Below, piece by piece: positions 33,585 to 48,212 of a DNA stretch of 64,000 bases. The notes under the pieces were generated by a model. It searched no databases, had not been told where the DNA came from, and saw only the letters and a list, made by a program, of their open reading frames with translations. Position numbers and translations under genes: made by a program. The stretch is from Flagellatimonas centrodinii (lineage in GTDB: Bacteria; Pseudomonadota; Gammaproteobacteria; Nevskiales; Nevskiaceae): assembly GCF_016918765.2 (NCBI RefSeq), contig NZ_CP092104.1, positions 682,001 through 746,000 of the forward strand. Reading direction: 5' to 3'. Each line of letters starts with the position of its first letter. Position 1 is the stretch's first letter.

Positions 33585-33980
33585 TTACTTCTTGGCAGCC
33601 TGGGCGCCGGCTTTCGGGCGCTTGGCGCCGTACTTGGAGCGGCCCTGACGGCGCTTGTCGATACCGGCGCAGTCGAGCGCGCCGCGCACGGTGTGATAAC
33701 GCACACCGGGAAGGTCTTTTACGCGGCCGCCACGAATCATGACGACCGAGTGCTCCTGCAGGTTGTGGCCTTCACCCCCGATGTAGGAGATCACCTCGAA
33801 GCCGTTGGTGAGGCGGACCTTGCAGACCTTGCGAAGGGCCGAGTTCGGCTTCTTCGGAGTCGTGGTGTACACGCGCGTGCAGACGCCGCGCTTCTGCGGC
33901 GAACCGCCGAGGGCGGGCACCTTGCTTTTTTCGACCATGCGAACACGGCCTTGGCGCACGAGTTGATTGATTGTTGGCAC
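33585..33980 (-). CDS. rpsL: 30S ribosomal protein S12
   Basis: 131 residues from a GTG start at 33980 ([13 protein letters not shown] follows); the frame is open further up to 34115 but that part covers the promoter and hairpin and is rejected. Decoding-centre protein. [14 protein letters not shown] (about 42-55) and [20 protein letters not shown] (about 84-103) are the streptomycin-relevant loops and look wild type (Lys-Lys-Pro-Asn-Ser; Lys-Asp-Leu-Pro). The Ala/Lys-rich tail is a few residues longer than in E. coli. First gene of the str unit. Confidence 0.96.
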   Translation of the reverse strand: MPTINQLVRQGRVRMVEKSKVPALGGSPQKRGVCTRVYTTTPKKPNSALRKVCKVRLTNGFEVISYIGGEGHNLQEHSVVMIRGGRVKDLPGVRYHTVRGALDCAGIDKRRQGRSKYGAKRPKAGAQAAKK

Positions 33981-34001
33981 GTCTGGAACTTCCCGGCTTG
34001 A

Positions 34002-34038
34002 CAAAGAAAAGACGGGCCTAAAGCTGCCAAGGCCCGTC
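34002..34038 (-). terminator. Terminator-like hairpin in the rpsL leader
   Basis: On the minus strand GACGGGCC-ttggcagcttta-GGCCCGTC is followed by TTTTCTTTG. It lies downstream of the good promoter at 34053-34081 and upstream of the rpsL GTG, so it would be transcribed in the rpsL leader as an attenuator. It could also serve as a late terminator for transcripts from rpoC. Confidence 0.65.
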
Positions 34039-34052
34039 GGGAAAGGGCGCGC

Positions 34053-34081
34053 ATCATAAATGCGGCGCTGGGGCAAGTCAA
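34053..34081 (-). promoter_or_regulatory. Sigma-70 promoter of rpsL-rpsG-fusA-tuf
   Basis: TTGACT (-35, complement of 34076-34081), a 17-base spacer, and TATGAT (-10, complement of 34053-34058). Each hexamer is one base from consensus, the best promoter match found in the window. Predicted start is near 34046, about 65 bases before the rpsL GTG, with a GC-rich discriminator (GCGCGC) typical of stringently controlled genes. Confidence 0.8.
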
Positions 34082-34127
34082 TCCACTTCGATCGACCCGT
34101 CCCGGGGTACTGCATTGGATGTCACCC

Positions 34128-34158
34128 CCGCCCCGGGGGCCAGACGGCCCCGGGGCGG
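34128..34158 (-). terminator. GC-only hairpin after rpoC
   Basis: CCGCCCCGGGGCC-gtct-GGCCCCCGGGGCG on the minus strand, about 13 paired bases with one bulge, starting eight bases after the rpoC stop. No T-tract follows, so it may be a 3'-end protector or a weak or Rho-assisted terminator rather than an efficient intrinsic one. Confidence 0.5.
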
Positions 34159-34165
34159 CGGGACA

Positions 34166-38440
<4,275 letters not shown>

Positions 38441-38471
38441 GCTTGACTCCAGATTTCGTTCGGGGCGCGCT

Positions 38472-42617
<4,146 letters not shown>

Positions 42618-42671
42618 GTCAACCTCGGTAAACAGCGGAAATCAATTCCGGTCAATCAGAAACCGGACATC

Positions 42672-42703
42672 GGGAATCGCCACCGTCAAAGACGACGATT
42701 CCC
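42672..42703 (-). repeat. GGGAATCG / CGATTCCC hairpin in the rpoB leader
   Basis: Eight-base inverted repeat (42672-42679 and 42696-42703) just upstream of rpoB. It is built from the same GGGAATC unit seen in the heptad repeats at 45169-45250. It could form a small hairpin in the rplL-rpoB intergenic RNA. Confidence 0.6.
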
Positions 42704-42731
42704 CATGGCCGGGCGTCACAAACGCGAAAGG

Positions 42732-42754
42732 CCTGGCCGGGAAACCCGGCCAGG
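42732..42754 (-). terminator. Attenuator hairpin between rplL and rpoB
   Basis: Perfect 10-bp stem CCTGGCCGGG / CCCGGCCAGG with a three-base loop, followed on the minus strand by CTTTCGCGTTT. The interrupted T-run suggests partial termination, as known between rplL and rpoB in E. coli, which lowers rpoBC expression relative to ribosomal protein genes. Confidence 0.7.
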
Positions 42755-42787
42755 TCTCATGCCGCAATGTGCTGCGACAGCAAGGGC

Positions 42788-43162
42788 TTACTTGAGTTCG
42801 ACCTTGCCGCCACCTTCTTCCAACTTCTTCTTCATCTCTTCGGCAGCCGCCTTGTCGACGCCTTCCTTGACCGTCTGCGGAGCGCCTTCGACCAAGTCCT
42901 TGGCTTCCTTCAGGCCGAGGCCGGTCAGTTCGCGCACCACCTTGATGACGCCGACCTTCTTGGCCGGGTCGATGCCCGCCAGCACGACGGTGAACTCGGT
43001 CTGCTCTTCGGCAGCCGGTGCAGCCGCGCCGGCCGCAGCGGCAACCGCCACCGGGGCAGCGGCGGACACGCCGAACTTGTCTTCCATCATCTTGACGAGG
43101 TCAACCACATCCATCACGGACATGTTGGCGATTGCGTCAAGGATTTCTTCTTTCGTTGCCAT
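42788..43162 (-). CDS. rplL: 50S ribosomal protein L7/L12
   Basis: 124 residues. The stalk protein that recruits translation factors. N-terminal dimer domain ([27 protein letters not shown]), Ala/Pro hinge (about residues 35-55), and C-terminal factor-binding domain with [20 protein letters not shown] (about 69-88). Start at 43162; an upstream five-codon extension from TTG has no support. Located 57 bases after rplJ. Confidence 0.98.
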   Translation of the reverse strand: MATKEEILDAIANMSVMDVVDLVKMMEDKFGVSAAAPVAVAAAAGAAAPAAEEQTEFTVVLAGIDPAKKVGVIKVVRELTGLGLKEAKDLVEGAPQTVKEGVDKAAAEEMKKKLEEGGGKVELK

Positions 43163-43219
43163 CTCTAAAAACTCCAAAAAATGTAAAAACCGGAAAGCGT
43201 TGGGTACAGAAGTGGACGC

Positions 43220-43741
43220 TTAGGCGCGGCTGTCGGCCACGGCCTTGACGGCACGTGTGACCTTGGCGGCGGGTTCAGCCAGGGTGCGGACAAACGTGCT
43301 GATCGGGGCGTTGAGCATGCCCATGAGCATGCCGATCGCCTGATCCTTGGTGGGCAGCGTTGCCAGACGGTCGATGTCACCGGCCCCGTACAGGGTGCCG
43401 CCGACGGCGAGCGCCTTGACCACCAACTTGTCGTTTTCCTTGGCGAAGTCCTTGATGACGCGACCCACTGCACCCGGGTCCTCCATCGAGAACCCGAGAA
43501 CCAGCGGTCCCACCAGCATCGGCGTCAGGCACTCGAATTCAGTGCCTGCCACCGCGCGCTGGGCGAGCGTGTTCTTGATCACATGCAGGTAAATGCCCTG
43601 TTCCCGGGCCTTTGCACGCAGTTCGTCGAACTTGCCCGCCGACAACCCGCGATACTCGGCAGCCACTGCCGAGTGCGCGCGCTGGGCGACGTCGTTCACT
43701 TCCGCAACCAGGGCCTTTTTGTCTTGCAGCCTCAATGCCAT
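43220..43741 (-). CDS. rplJ: 50S ribosomal protein L10
   Basis: 173 residues. Stalk base that binds 23S rRNA and L7/L12 dimers. The ATG at 43741 (MALRLQDKKALVAEV) matches the family start and has AGGAG ten bases upstream. HVIKNTLAQRAVAGTEFECL (about 53-72) and RLATLPTKDQAIGMLMG (about 124-140) are conserved. The C-terminal helix binds L12. Its long leader is described separately. Confidence 0.97.
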   Translation of the reverse strand: MALRLQDKKALVAEVNDVAQRAHSAVAAEYRGLSAGKFDELRAKAREQGIYLHVIKNTLAQRAVAGTEFECLTPMLVGPLVLGFSMEDPGAVGRVIKDFAKENDKLVVKALAVGGTLYGAGDIDRLATLPTKDQAIGMLMGMLNAPISTFVRTLAEPAAKVTRAVKAVADSRA

Positions 43742-43940
43742 GAAGAACAATCTCCTGGTGCTTCGTTAACAAACAGCGCTTCCGTCGGGACGACCCTTGT
43801 CGGTGTCGGCCTGCCGGAAACGCCACCACGGCGCCCGTCAAGCAATGCTTCCGGTTTCGCCGTCTACGACAGCGGCCTTACGGCCTTTAATGCCCTTGCG
43901 GGCCACTGACGGTCTTTGACGGCATGGCCCTTGGCCATAC
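43742..43940 (-). promoter_or_regulatory. rplJ leader, candidate L10 translational-control RNA
   Basis: About 200 transcribed, non-coding bases precede rplJ. They contain several short self-complementary runs (GGCC-gtaa-GGCC near 43873-43884, CGTTTCCGGC / GCCGGAAACG around 43815-43865). Position, length and complexity agree with the L10-leader by which the L10-L12 complex represses its own translation. The fold was not computed. Confidence 0.5.
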
Positions 43941-43954
43941 AGCAAAGTTACGTC

Positions 43955-43987
43955 GTGGCGCCCGCGGCGGACTGCCGCGGGCGCCAC
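43955..43987 (-). terminator. Very strong hairpin after rplA
   Basis: Perfect 14-bp stem GTGGCGCCCGCGGC / GCCGCGGGCGCCAC with a five-base loop, beginning seven bases beyond the rplA stop. No T-tract follows (GACGTAACTTT), so it may be a partial terminator or processing site separating rplKA from rplJL. Confidence 0.6.
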
Positions 43988-43993
43988 CTGATC

Positions 43994-44689
43994 TCATTCC
44001 GGCAAGGTGGACACATCCACGCGGATACCGGGGCCCATCGTCGTCGACAGGGTGACCTTCTTGATGTACTGCCCCTTCGACGTCGCCGGCTTCTGACGGC
44101 GGATGTCACGCATCACCGCGGCCAGGTTGTCGATGATCTTGTCGTTGTCAAAGCCGGCGGCGCCGATCGAGCAATGCACGATGCCGGCCTTGTCGGTGCG
44201 GTAGCGGGCCTGACCCGATTTGGCATTCTTGACCGCGGTGACCACGTCCGGCGTGACGGTGCCGGTCTTCGGGTTCGGCATCAGGCCGCGGGGGCCGAGC
44301 ACCTGGCCGAGTCCGCCGACCACGCGCATCGCATCCGGGGAGGCGATCACCACACCGAAGTTGAGGTCGCCATCCTTCATTTTCTGGGCCAGATCGTCCA
44401 TGCCGACCTCGTCCGCCCCGGCGGCCTTGGCTTCTTCGGCCTTGGCACCCTGGGTGAACACGGCGACGCGAACGGTCTTGCCGTTGCCGTGCGGCAGCAC
44501 GGTTGAGCCGCGCACGTTCTGGTCCGACTTCTTGGCGTCGATCCCGAGGTTCACGGACAGGTCCACTGATTCGGTGAACTTGGCGGTAGCACACGCCTTC
44601 AACAGCTCGACCGCCTGGTCCAGCGGATAGAGCTGGCCCTGGGTGACCTTGCCGGAGAAGGTCTTTTCACGTTTGCTCATCTTTGCCAT
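43994..44689 (-). CDS. rplA: 50S ribosomal protein L1
   Basis: 231 residues. L1 stalk protein that handles E-site tRNA; in E. coli it represses rplKA translation. [21 protein letters not shown] (about residues 40-60), [20 protein letters not shown] (about 125-144), and [22 protein letters not shown] near the end. Three bases after rplK. MSKREKTF three codons in is an alternative start. Confidence 0.97.
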   Translation of the reverse strand: MAKMSKREKTFSGKVTQGQLYPLDQAVELLKACATAKFTESVDLSVNLGIDAKKSDQNVRGSTVLPHGNGKTVRVAVFTQGAKAEEAKAAGADEVGMDDLAQKMKDGDLNFGVVIASPDAMRVVGGLGQVLGPRGLMPNPKTGTVTPDVVTAVKNAKSGQARYRTDKAGIVHCSIGAAGFDNDKIIDNLAAVMRDIRRQKPATSKGQYIKKVTLSTTMGPGIRVDVSTLPE

Positions 44690-44692
44690 GGC

Positions 44693-45121
44693 TTAACCCT
44701 CCACCTCGATACCCATCGCGCGGGCGGAGCCGGCGATCATGCGGCACGCCGCTTCCATGCTGCCGGCATTCAGGTCCGGCATCTTCTGCTTGGCGATCTC
44801 TTCGACCTGCTGCATGGTGATCTTGCCGACCTTCTTGGTGTTCGGCGTCGGGCTGCCCGACTCGATACCGGCGGCCTTCTTGATCAGCGTCGCCGCGGGG
44901 GGCGTCTTGGTGATGAAGGTGAAGGAGCGGTCGGAGTAGACCGTGATCACGACCGGCGTCGGCAGACCCGGCTCGAGCTTCTGCGTGGCAGCGTTGAACT
45001 GCTTGCAGAACTCCATGATGTTGACCCCGTTCTGACCGAGCGCGGGGCCCACCGGCGGTGCCGGGTTGGCCTTGCCTGCAGGAATCTGCAGTTTGATGTA
45101 GGCCGATACTTTCTTTGCCAT
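44693..45121 (-). CDS. rplK: 50S ribosomal protein L11
   Basis: 142 residues. GTPase-associated centre, needed for RelA activation. N-terminal domain with [21 protein letters not shown] (about residues 11-31) and [12 protein letters not shown]-terminal rRNA-binding domain ending [21 protein letters not shown] 133-base gap with heptad repeats separates it from nusG. Confidence 0.98.
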   Translation of the reverse strand: MAKKVSAYIKLQIPAGKANPAPPVGPALGQNGVNIMEFCKQFNAATQKLEPGLPTPVVITVYSDRSFTFITKTPPAATLIKKAAGIESGSPTPNTKKVGKITMQQVEEIAKQKMPDLNAGSMEAACRMIAGSARAMGIEVEG

Positions 45122-45168
45122 GACAACTCCTGAGTGGGTGCAAGCGCCTTGCGGCTCCCCGTGAAATA

Positions 45169-45250
45169 CCGGGAATCGGGAGACGGGAATCGGGAATGGT
45201 CAAAAGCGCGAGGCTCCGGACGATTCCCGATTCCCGATTCCCGATTCCCG
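45169..45250. repeat. GGGAATC heptad repeats in inverted arms
   Basis: The left arm (45169-45198) has about three copies of (C)GGGAATC, one imperfect. The right arm (45221-45250) has four perfect tandem CGATTCC-C units, the reverse complement. The arms could pair over some 25 bases around a 22-base loop in rplK-nusG intergenic RNA. The right arm ends four bases before the nusG stop. Similar heptads are, as far as I recall, frequent in xanthomonad intergenic regions. Confidence 0.85.
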
Positions 45251-45254
45251 CCTG

Positions 45255-45788
45255 TCAGCCTTTCTCCACCTGGGAGAATTCCAGCTCGACGGGCGTTGAA
45301 CGCCCGAAGATCAGCACCGCCACCCGCAGGCGGGACTTGTCGTAATTGACTTCTTCGACCACGCCACTGAAATCGGCGAACGGACCTTCCTTGACGCGCA
45401 CCGACTCTCCGGGCTCGAACAGGGTCTTGGGTCGCGGTTTCTCGACCGACTCGGTGACCCGATTGAGAATCTTCTCGGCTTCCTTGTCGGTGATCGGTGC
45501 CGGCTTGTCCGGCGTACCGCCGATGAACCCCAGCACTTTCGGCGTCGACTTCACCAAATGCCAGGTCTCTTCGTTCATCTCCATCTGCACCAGCACATAA
45601 CCGGGGAAGAACTTCCGCTCGGTCATCCGCTTGACGCCATCCTTGATCTCCATCACCTCTTCGGTGGGCACCAGGATGTCGCCGAAATGGGCCTCCAGAC
45701 CGGCACGGCCAATGCGCTCGCGGAGCGCCTTCATGACGTTGTTCTCGTACTGTGAGTACGCCTGCACCACATACCAGCGCATCGACAT
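45255..45788 (-). CDS. nusG: Transcription termination/antitermination factor NusG
   Basis: 177 residues. Couples RNA polymerase to Rho or S10. NGN domain from [22 protein letters not shown] with the [12 protein letters not shown] strand; linker; KOW domain [30 protein letters not shown] (about residues 125-155). It lies four bases after secE and is followed by the heptad-repeat region. Confidence 0.98.
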   Translation of the reverse strand: MSMRWYVVQAYSQYENNVMKALRERIGRAGLEAHFGDILVPTEEVMEIKDGVKRMTERKFFPGYVLVQMEMNEETWHLVKSTPKVLGFIGGTPDKPAPITDKEAEKILNRVTESVEKPRPKTLFEPGESVRVKEGPFADFSGVVEEVNYDKSRLRVAVLIFGRSTPVELEFSQVEKG

Positions 45789-45792
45789 GCCG

Positions 45793-46179
45793 TTACACCC
45801 CTCGTCCGGTGAGGAACTGGACGCCCCACAGCAGCAGGGAATCCAGACCCCACAGCAACAGGGCCATGATCAGCACCACCACCGCAATCATCAGGGTGGC
45901 CTGCACGCTTTCCTGCTTGGATGGCCACACCACCTTGCGCAGCTCGATGCGGGCGCCGGTGATGTAGCCCCACAGGGCGCGACCCTTGGCGGTCTGGTAG
46001 AGCGTAGCCAGCGCAGCGGCGATCGATGCCAACAGCACCAACGCCTTCAGCGCAGGGTTGAGGGTCGCGGCCACCGTGTAGAACGCCACCATTCCGCCGA
46101 CCAGCAGCAGCGCGGAAACGCCGAGCAGCGCGGTATCGCGCGCCTGGCTGGCGGGGTGTTCGTTATTGTGGGAATCCAT
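45793..46179 (-). CDS. secE: Preprotein translocase subunit SecE
   Basis: 128 residues with three membrane helices (about 18-38, 43-60, 97-120), the long proteobacterial form. The family motif [13 protein letters not shown] (about residues 79-91) lies on the cytoplasmic amphipathic helix that clamps SecY. The ATG at 46179 was chosen because the longer frame to 46344 runs through the tRNA-Trp gene. Confidence 0.95.
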   Translation of the reverse strand: MDSHNNEHPASQARDTALLGVSALLLVGGMVAFYTVAATLNPALKALVLLASIAAALATLYQTAKGRALWGYITGARIELRKVVWPSKQESVQATLMIAVVVLIMALLLWGLDSLLLWGVQFLTGRGV

Positions 46180-46219
46180 TGACGTACCAAGCCCCGAACG
46201 TGAGCATATCTGCGCGAAA

Positions 46220-46295
46220 TGGCAGGGCAGGAGGGTTTCGAACCCCCAACCTGCGGTTTTGGAGACCGCCGCTCTACCAGTTGAGCTACTGCCCT
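46220..46295 (-). tRNA. tRNA-Trp (CCA anticodon)
   Basis: 76 bases folding as a cloverleaf: acceptor AGGGCAG / CTGCCCT, D arm with AGCTCAACTGGTAGAGC, anticodon stem GCGGT / ACCGC around CTCCAAA (anticodon CCA), T arm with GGTTCGAAACC. The 3' CCA is encoded. It lies between tuf copy 2 and secE, as in other gammaproteobacteria. Confidence 0.97.
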
Positions 46296-46341
46296 GTTGA
46301 CTGTCCCCCGCCTCTGGATGGAGCGGGATCACCGCGCACAA

Positions 46342-46381
46342 CAAAAACGAAAGGGGCGCGGATTCTAGTGCTCCGCGCCCC
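46342..46381 (-). terminator. Intrinsic terminator after tuf copy 2
   Basis: Stem GGGGCGCGGA / TCCGCGCCCC with a nine-base loop, then TTTCGTTTTTGT on the minus strand, 15 bases after the tuf stop. It separates the tRNA-tuf unit from tRNA-Trp/secE. Confidence 0.88.
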
Positions 46382-46396
46382 TGATGTCAAAACCGC

Positions 46397-47593
46397 TTAG
46401 TCGACGATCTTCGTCACCACGCCGGCGCCGACGGTACGGCCACCTTCGCGGATGGCGAAGCGAACGCCTTCTTCCATCGCGATCGGGTTGATCAGCTCAA
46501 CCTTCATCTGGATGTTGTCGCCAGGCATCACCATCTCCTGCTCGATCTCCACCGCACCCGTGACATCCGTCGTGCGGAAGTAGAACTGCGGGCGGTAGCC
46601 CTTGAAGAACGGCGTGTGACGCCCGCCTTCTTCCTTCGTCAGGATGTACACCTCGCCTTCAAACTTGGCGTGCGGCTTGATCGAACCGGGCTTGCACAGC
46701 ACCTGACCGCGCTCGATGTCTTCCTTCTTGGTACCGCGAAGCAGAAGACCCACGTTGTCGCCCGCCTGGCCCTGGTCCAGCAGCTTGCGGAACATTTCAA
46801 CGCCAGTAACGATGGTCTTGGCCGTGTCGCGAATGCCGACAATCTCGACTTCCTCGCCCACCTTCACCACGCCACGCTCGATACGGCCGGTCGCCACGGT
46901 GCCGCGGCCCGAGATGGAGAACACGTCTTCCACCGGCAGCAGGAACGGCTTGTCGGTCTCGCGCTGCGGCTCGGGAATCCAGGTGTCCAGCGCGCTGTAC
47001 AGCTCTTCCAGCTTGCCAATCCACTCGGCATCGCCCTGAATCGCCTTCATCGCCGAACCACGGATCACCGGGGTGTTGTCAGCGTCAAAACCGTACTTGC
47101 CCAGCAGGTCGCGCACTTCCATCTCGACCAGGTCGAGAAGCTCAGCGTCGTCCACCAGGTCACACTTGTTCAGCCACACCACGATCTTCGGCACGTTCAC
47201 CTGCTTGGCCAGCAGCACGTGCTCGCGGGTCTGCGGCATCGGGCCGTCAGACGCCGACACCACCAGAATCGCGCCGTCCATCTGCGCAGCACCGGTGATC
47301 ATGTTCTTCACGTAGTCCGCGTGACCCGGGCAGTCCACGTGCGCGTAGTGACGCGCTTCCGTTTCATACTCCACGTGCGAGGTCGCGATCGTCAGAATCT
47401 TCGTGGAGTCACGACGACCCTGCGATTCCGATGCCTTCGCCACTTCGTCGTACGCCACATACTTGGTGTTGCCGTACTTGTCAGCACTCACCTTGGTCAG
47501 CGCAGCCGTCGTCGTCGTCTTGCCGTGGTCAACGTGACCAATCGTCCCAACGTTGACGTGCGGCTTCGTACGCTCAAACTTTTCCTTTGCCAT
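46397..47593 (-). CDS. tufB: Elongation factor Tu, copy 2
   Basis: 398 residues, identical in protein sequence to the copy at 29697-30893, with the same GTPase motifs ([26 protein letters not shown]). By eye the two genes differ at about 14 of 1197 bases, all silent and clustered mostly in the 3' half. The flanks and stop codons (TAA here, TGA there) differ. It is the distal gene of a tRNA-Tyr/Gly/Thr-tuf transcript, as tufB is in E. coli. Confidence 0.98.
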   Translation of the reverse strand: MAKEKFERTKPHVNVGTIGHVDHGKTTTTAALTKVSADKYGNTKYVAYDEVAKASESQGRRDSTKILTIATSHVEYETEARHYAHVDCPGHADYVKNMITGAAQMDGAILVVSASDGPMPQTREHVLLAKQVNVPKIVVWLNKCDLVDDAELLDLVEMEVRDLLGKYGFDADNTPVIRGSAMKAIQGDAEWIGKLEELYSALDTWIPEPQRETDKPFLLPVEDVFSISGRGTVATGRIERGVVKVGEEVEIVGIRDTAKTIVTGVEMFRKLLDQGQAGDNVGLLLRGTKKEDIERGQVLCKPGSIKPHAKFEGEVYILTKEEGGRHTPFFKGYRPQFYFRTTDVTGAVEIEQEMVMPGDNIQMKVELINPIAMEEGVRFAIREGGRTVGAGVVTKIVD

Positions 47594-47685
47594 TGCCTCT
47601 TACTCTCGACGTCGTGCCCGCGCACGCGGGATCGTAAAAAGGACCGCGGCAGAGGTACTGCCCGGCCCGCGAAAAATGAAACCCG

Positions 47686-47706
47686 CTACTGCCTACTGCC
47701 TACTGC
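47686..47706. repeat. Three tandem GCAGTAG heptads
   Basis: CTACTGC occurs three times in a row on the plus strand (GCAGTAG on the minus strand). It abuts the duplicated tRNA-Thr fragment. It is short, like the GGGAATC heptads, and of no known function. Confidence 0.75.
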
Positions 47707-47735
47707 GAATTTGGTGCCCACAATCAGATTCGAAC
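47698..47735 (-). repeat. Direct partial copy of the tRNA-Thr 3' end
   Basis: 38 bases match 47823-47860 with one mismatch. They cover the CCA end, acceptor 3' strand and most of the T arm of the intact tRNA-Thr, plus about 14 bases of 3' flank. It lacks the 5' half of a tRNA, so it is a fragment. Confidence 0.85.
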
Positions 47736-47784
47736 CAATGTTTTGGCCTTCGGCCGAAACATCATGGATGTTGATCCTCTCAAG

Positions 47785-47809
47785 GAGGTCATCAGTTCCA
47801 ATCTGATTG
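47785..47809 (+). repeat. Inverted partial copy of the tRNA-Thr T arm
   Basis: GAGGTCATCAGTTC and the following 11 bases are the reverse complement of 47846-47870 in the tRNA-Thr gene, with one mismatch in 25. Together with the direct copy this gives three versions of the same tRNA segment within 215 bases. Confidence 0.8.
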
Positions 47810-47836
47810 CACCACCGGTCCTGCCTACCGCGAATT

Positions 47837-47912
47837 TGGTGCCCACAATCAGATTCGAACTGATGACCTCACCCTTACCAAGGGTGCGCTCTACCACTAG
47901 AGCTATGTGGGC
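47837..47912 (-). tRNA. tRNA-Thr (GGT anticodon)
   Basis: 76 bases: acceptor GCCCACA / TGTGGGC, D arm AGCTCTAGTGGTAGAGC, anticodon stem CACCC / GGGTG around TTGGTAA (anticodon GGT), T loop TTCGAAT, encoded CCA. Third tRNA of the operon, upstream of tuf copy 2. Confidence 0.97.
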
Positions 47913-47940
47913 GTCTTTGTTGCCGCTATACCGCTGAATC

Positions 47941-48014
47941 TGGAGCGGGAGACGGGAATCGAACCCGCGCTATCAGCTTGGAAGGCTGAAGTTCTACCAT
48001 TGAACTACTCCCGC
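47941..48014 (-). tRNA. tRNA-Gly (TCC anticodon)
   Basis: 74 bases: acceptor GCGGGAG / CTCCCGC, D arm AGTTCAATGGTAGAACT, anticodon stem TCAGC / GCTGA around CTTCCAA (anticodon TCC), T loop TTCGATT, encoded CCA. Second tRNA of the operon. Confidence 0.97.
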
Positions 48015-48061
48015 GCGATCCAACCCCAAACTCCTCACCCCTCTGCTCGCCGGGTGGGATG

Positions 48062-48147
<86 letters not shown>

Positions 48148-48183
48148 AGCACTCCACCACCCCGGAGGGCGAAGGAGCCGCGT

Positions 48184-48212
48184 ATTGTGCTGACGTGTCG
48201 GTTCGCCGTCAA
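48184..48212 (-). promoter_or_regulatory. Promoter of the tRNA-Tyr/Gly/Thr-tuf operon
   Basis: TTGACG (complement of 48207-48212), 17-base spacer, CACAAT (complement of 48184-48189), then a GC-rich discriminator (ACGCGGC), as expected for stringently controlled tRNA genes. Predicted start is about 30 bases before tRNA-Tyr. The -35 overlaps the hrpB stop codon. The -10 is only 4/6, so moderate confidence. Confidence 0.6.

Larger units (their letters stand above)
47594..47836 (-). other. Leader region between tRNA-Thr and tuf copy 2
   Basis: 243 bases without a gene. It holds the GCAGTAG heptads and the two tRNA-Thr 3'-end fragments annotated separately, a hairpin around ATGTTT-GGCC-gaa-GGCC-AAAACAT (47738-47763), and another GC-rich hairpin close to tuf (GCCCGCGCACGCGGG, 47620-47632). 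No separate tuf promoter is evident. Confidence 0.6.

Noticed and set aside
34128-34158. Efficient intrinsic terminator for rpoBC
   Set aside because: The hairpin is strong but no T-run follows. Listed as a low-confidence hairpin instead.
45169-45250. CRISPR-like array
   Set aside because: Units are seven bases, in tandem without spacers, and arms are inverted. No cas genes are nearby.
47698-47912. Active attachment site for an integrative element at tRNA-Thr
   Set aside because: The fragments look like att duplications, but the interval is only about 215 bases and there is no integrase, phage or plasmid gene in the window.
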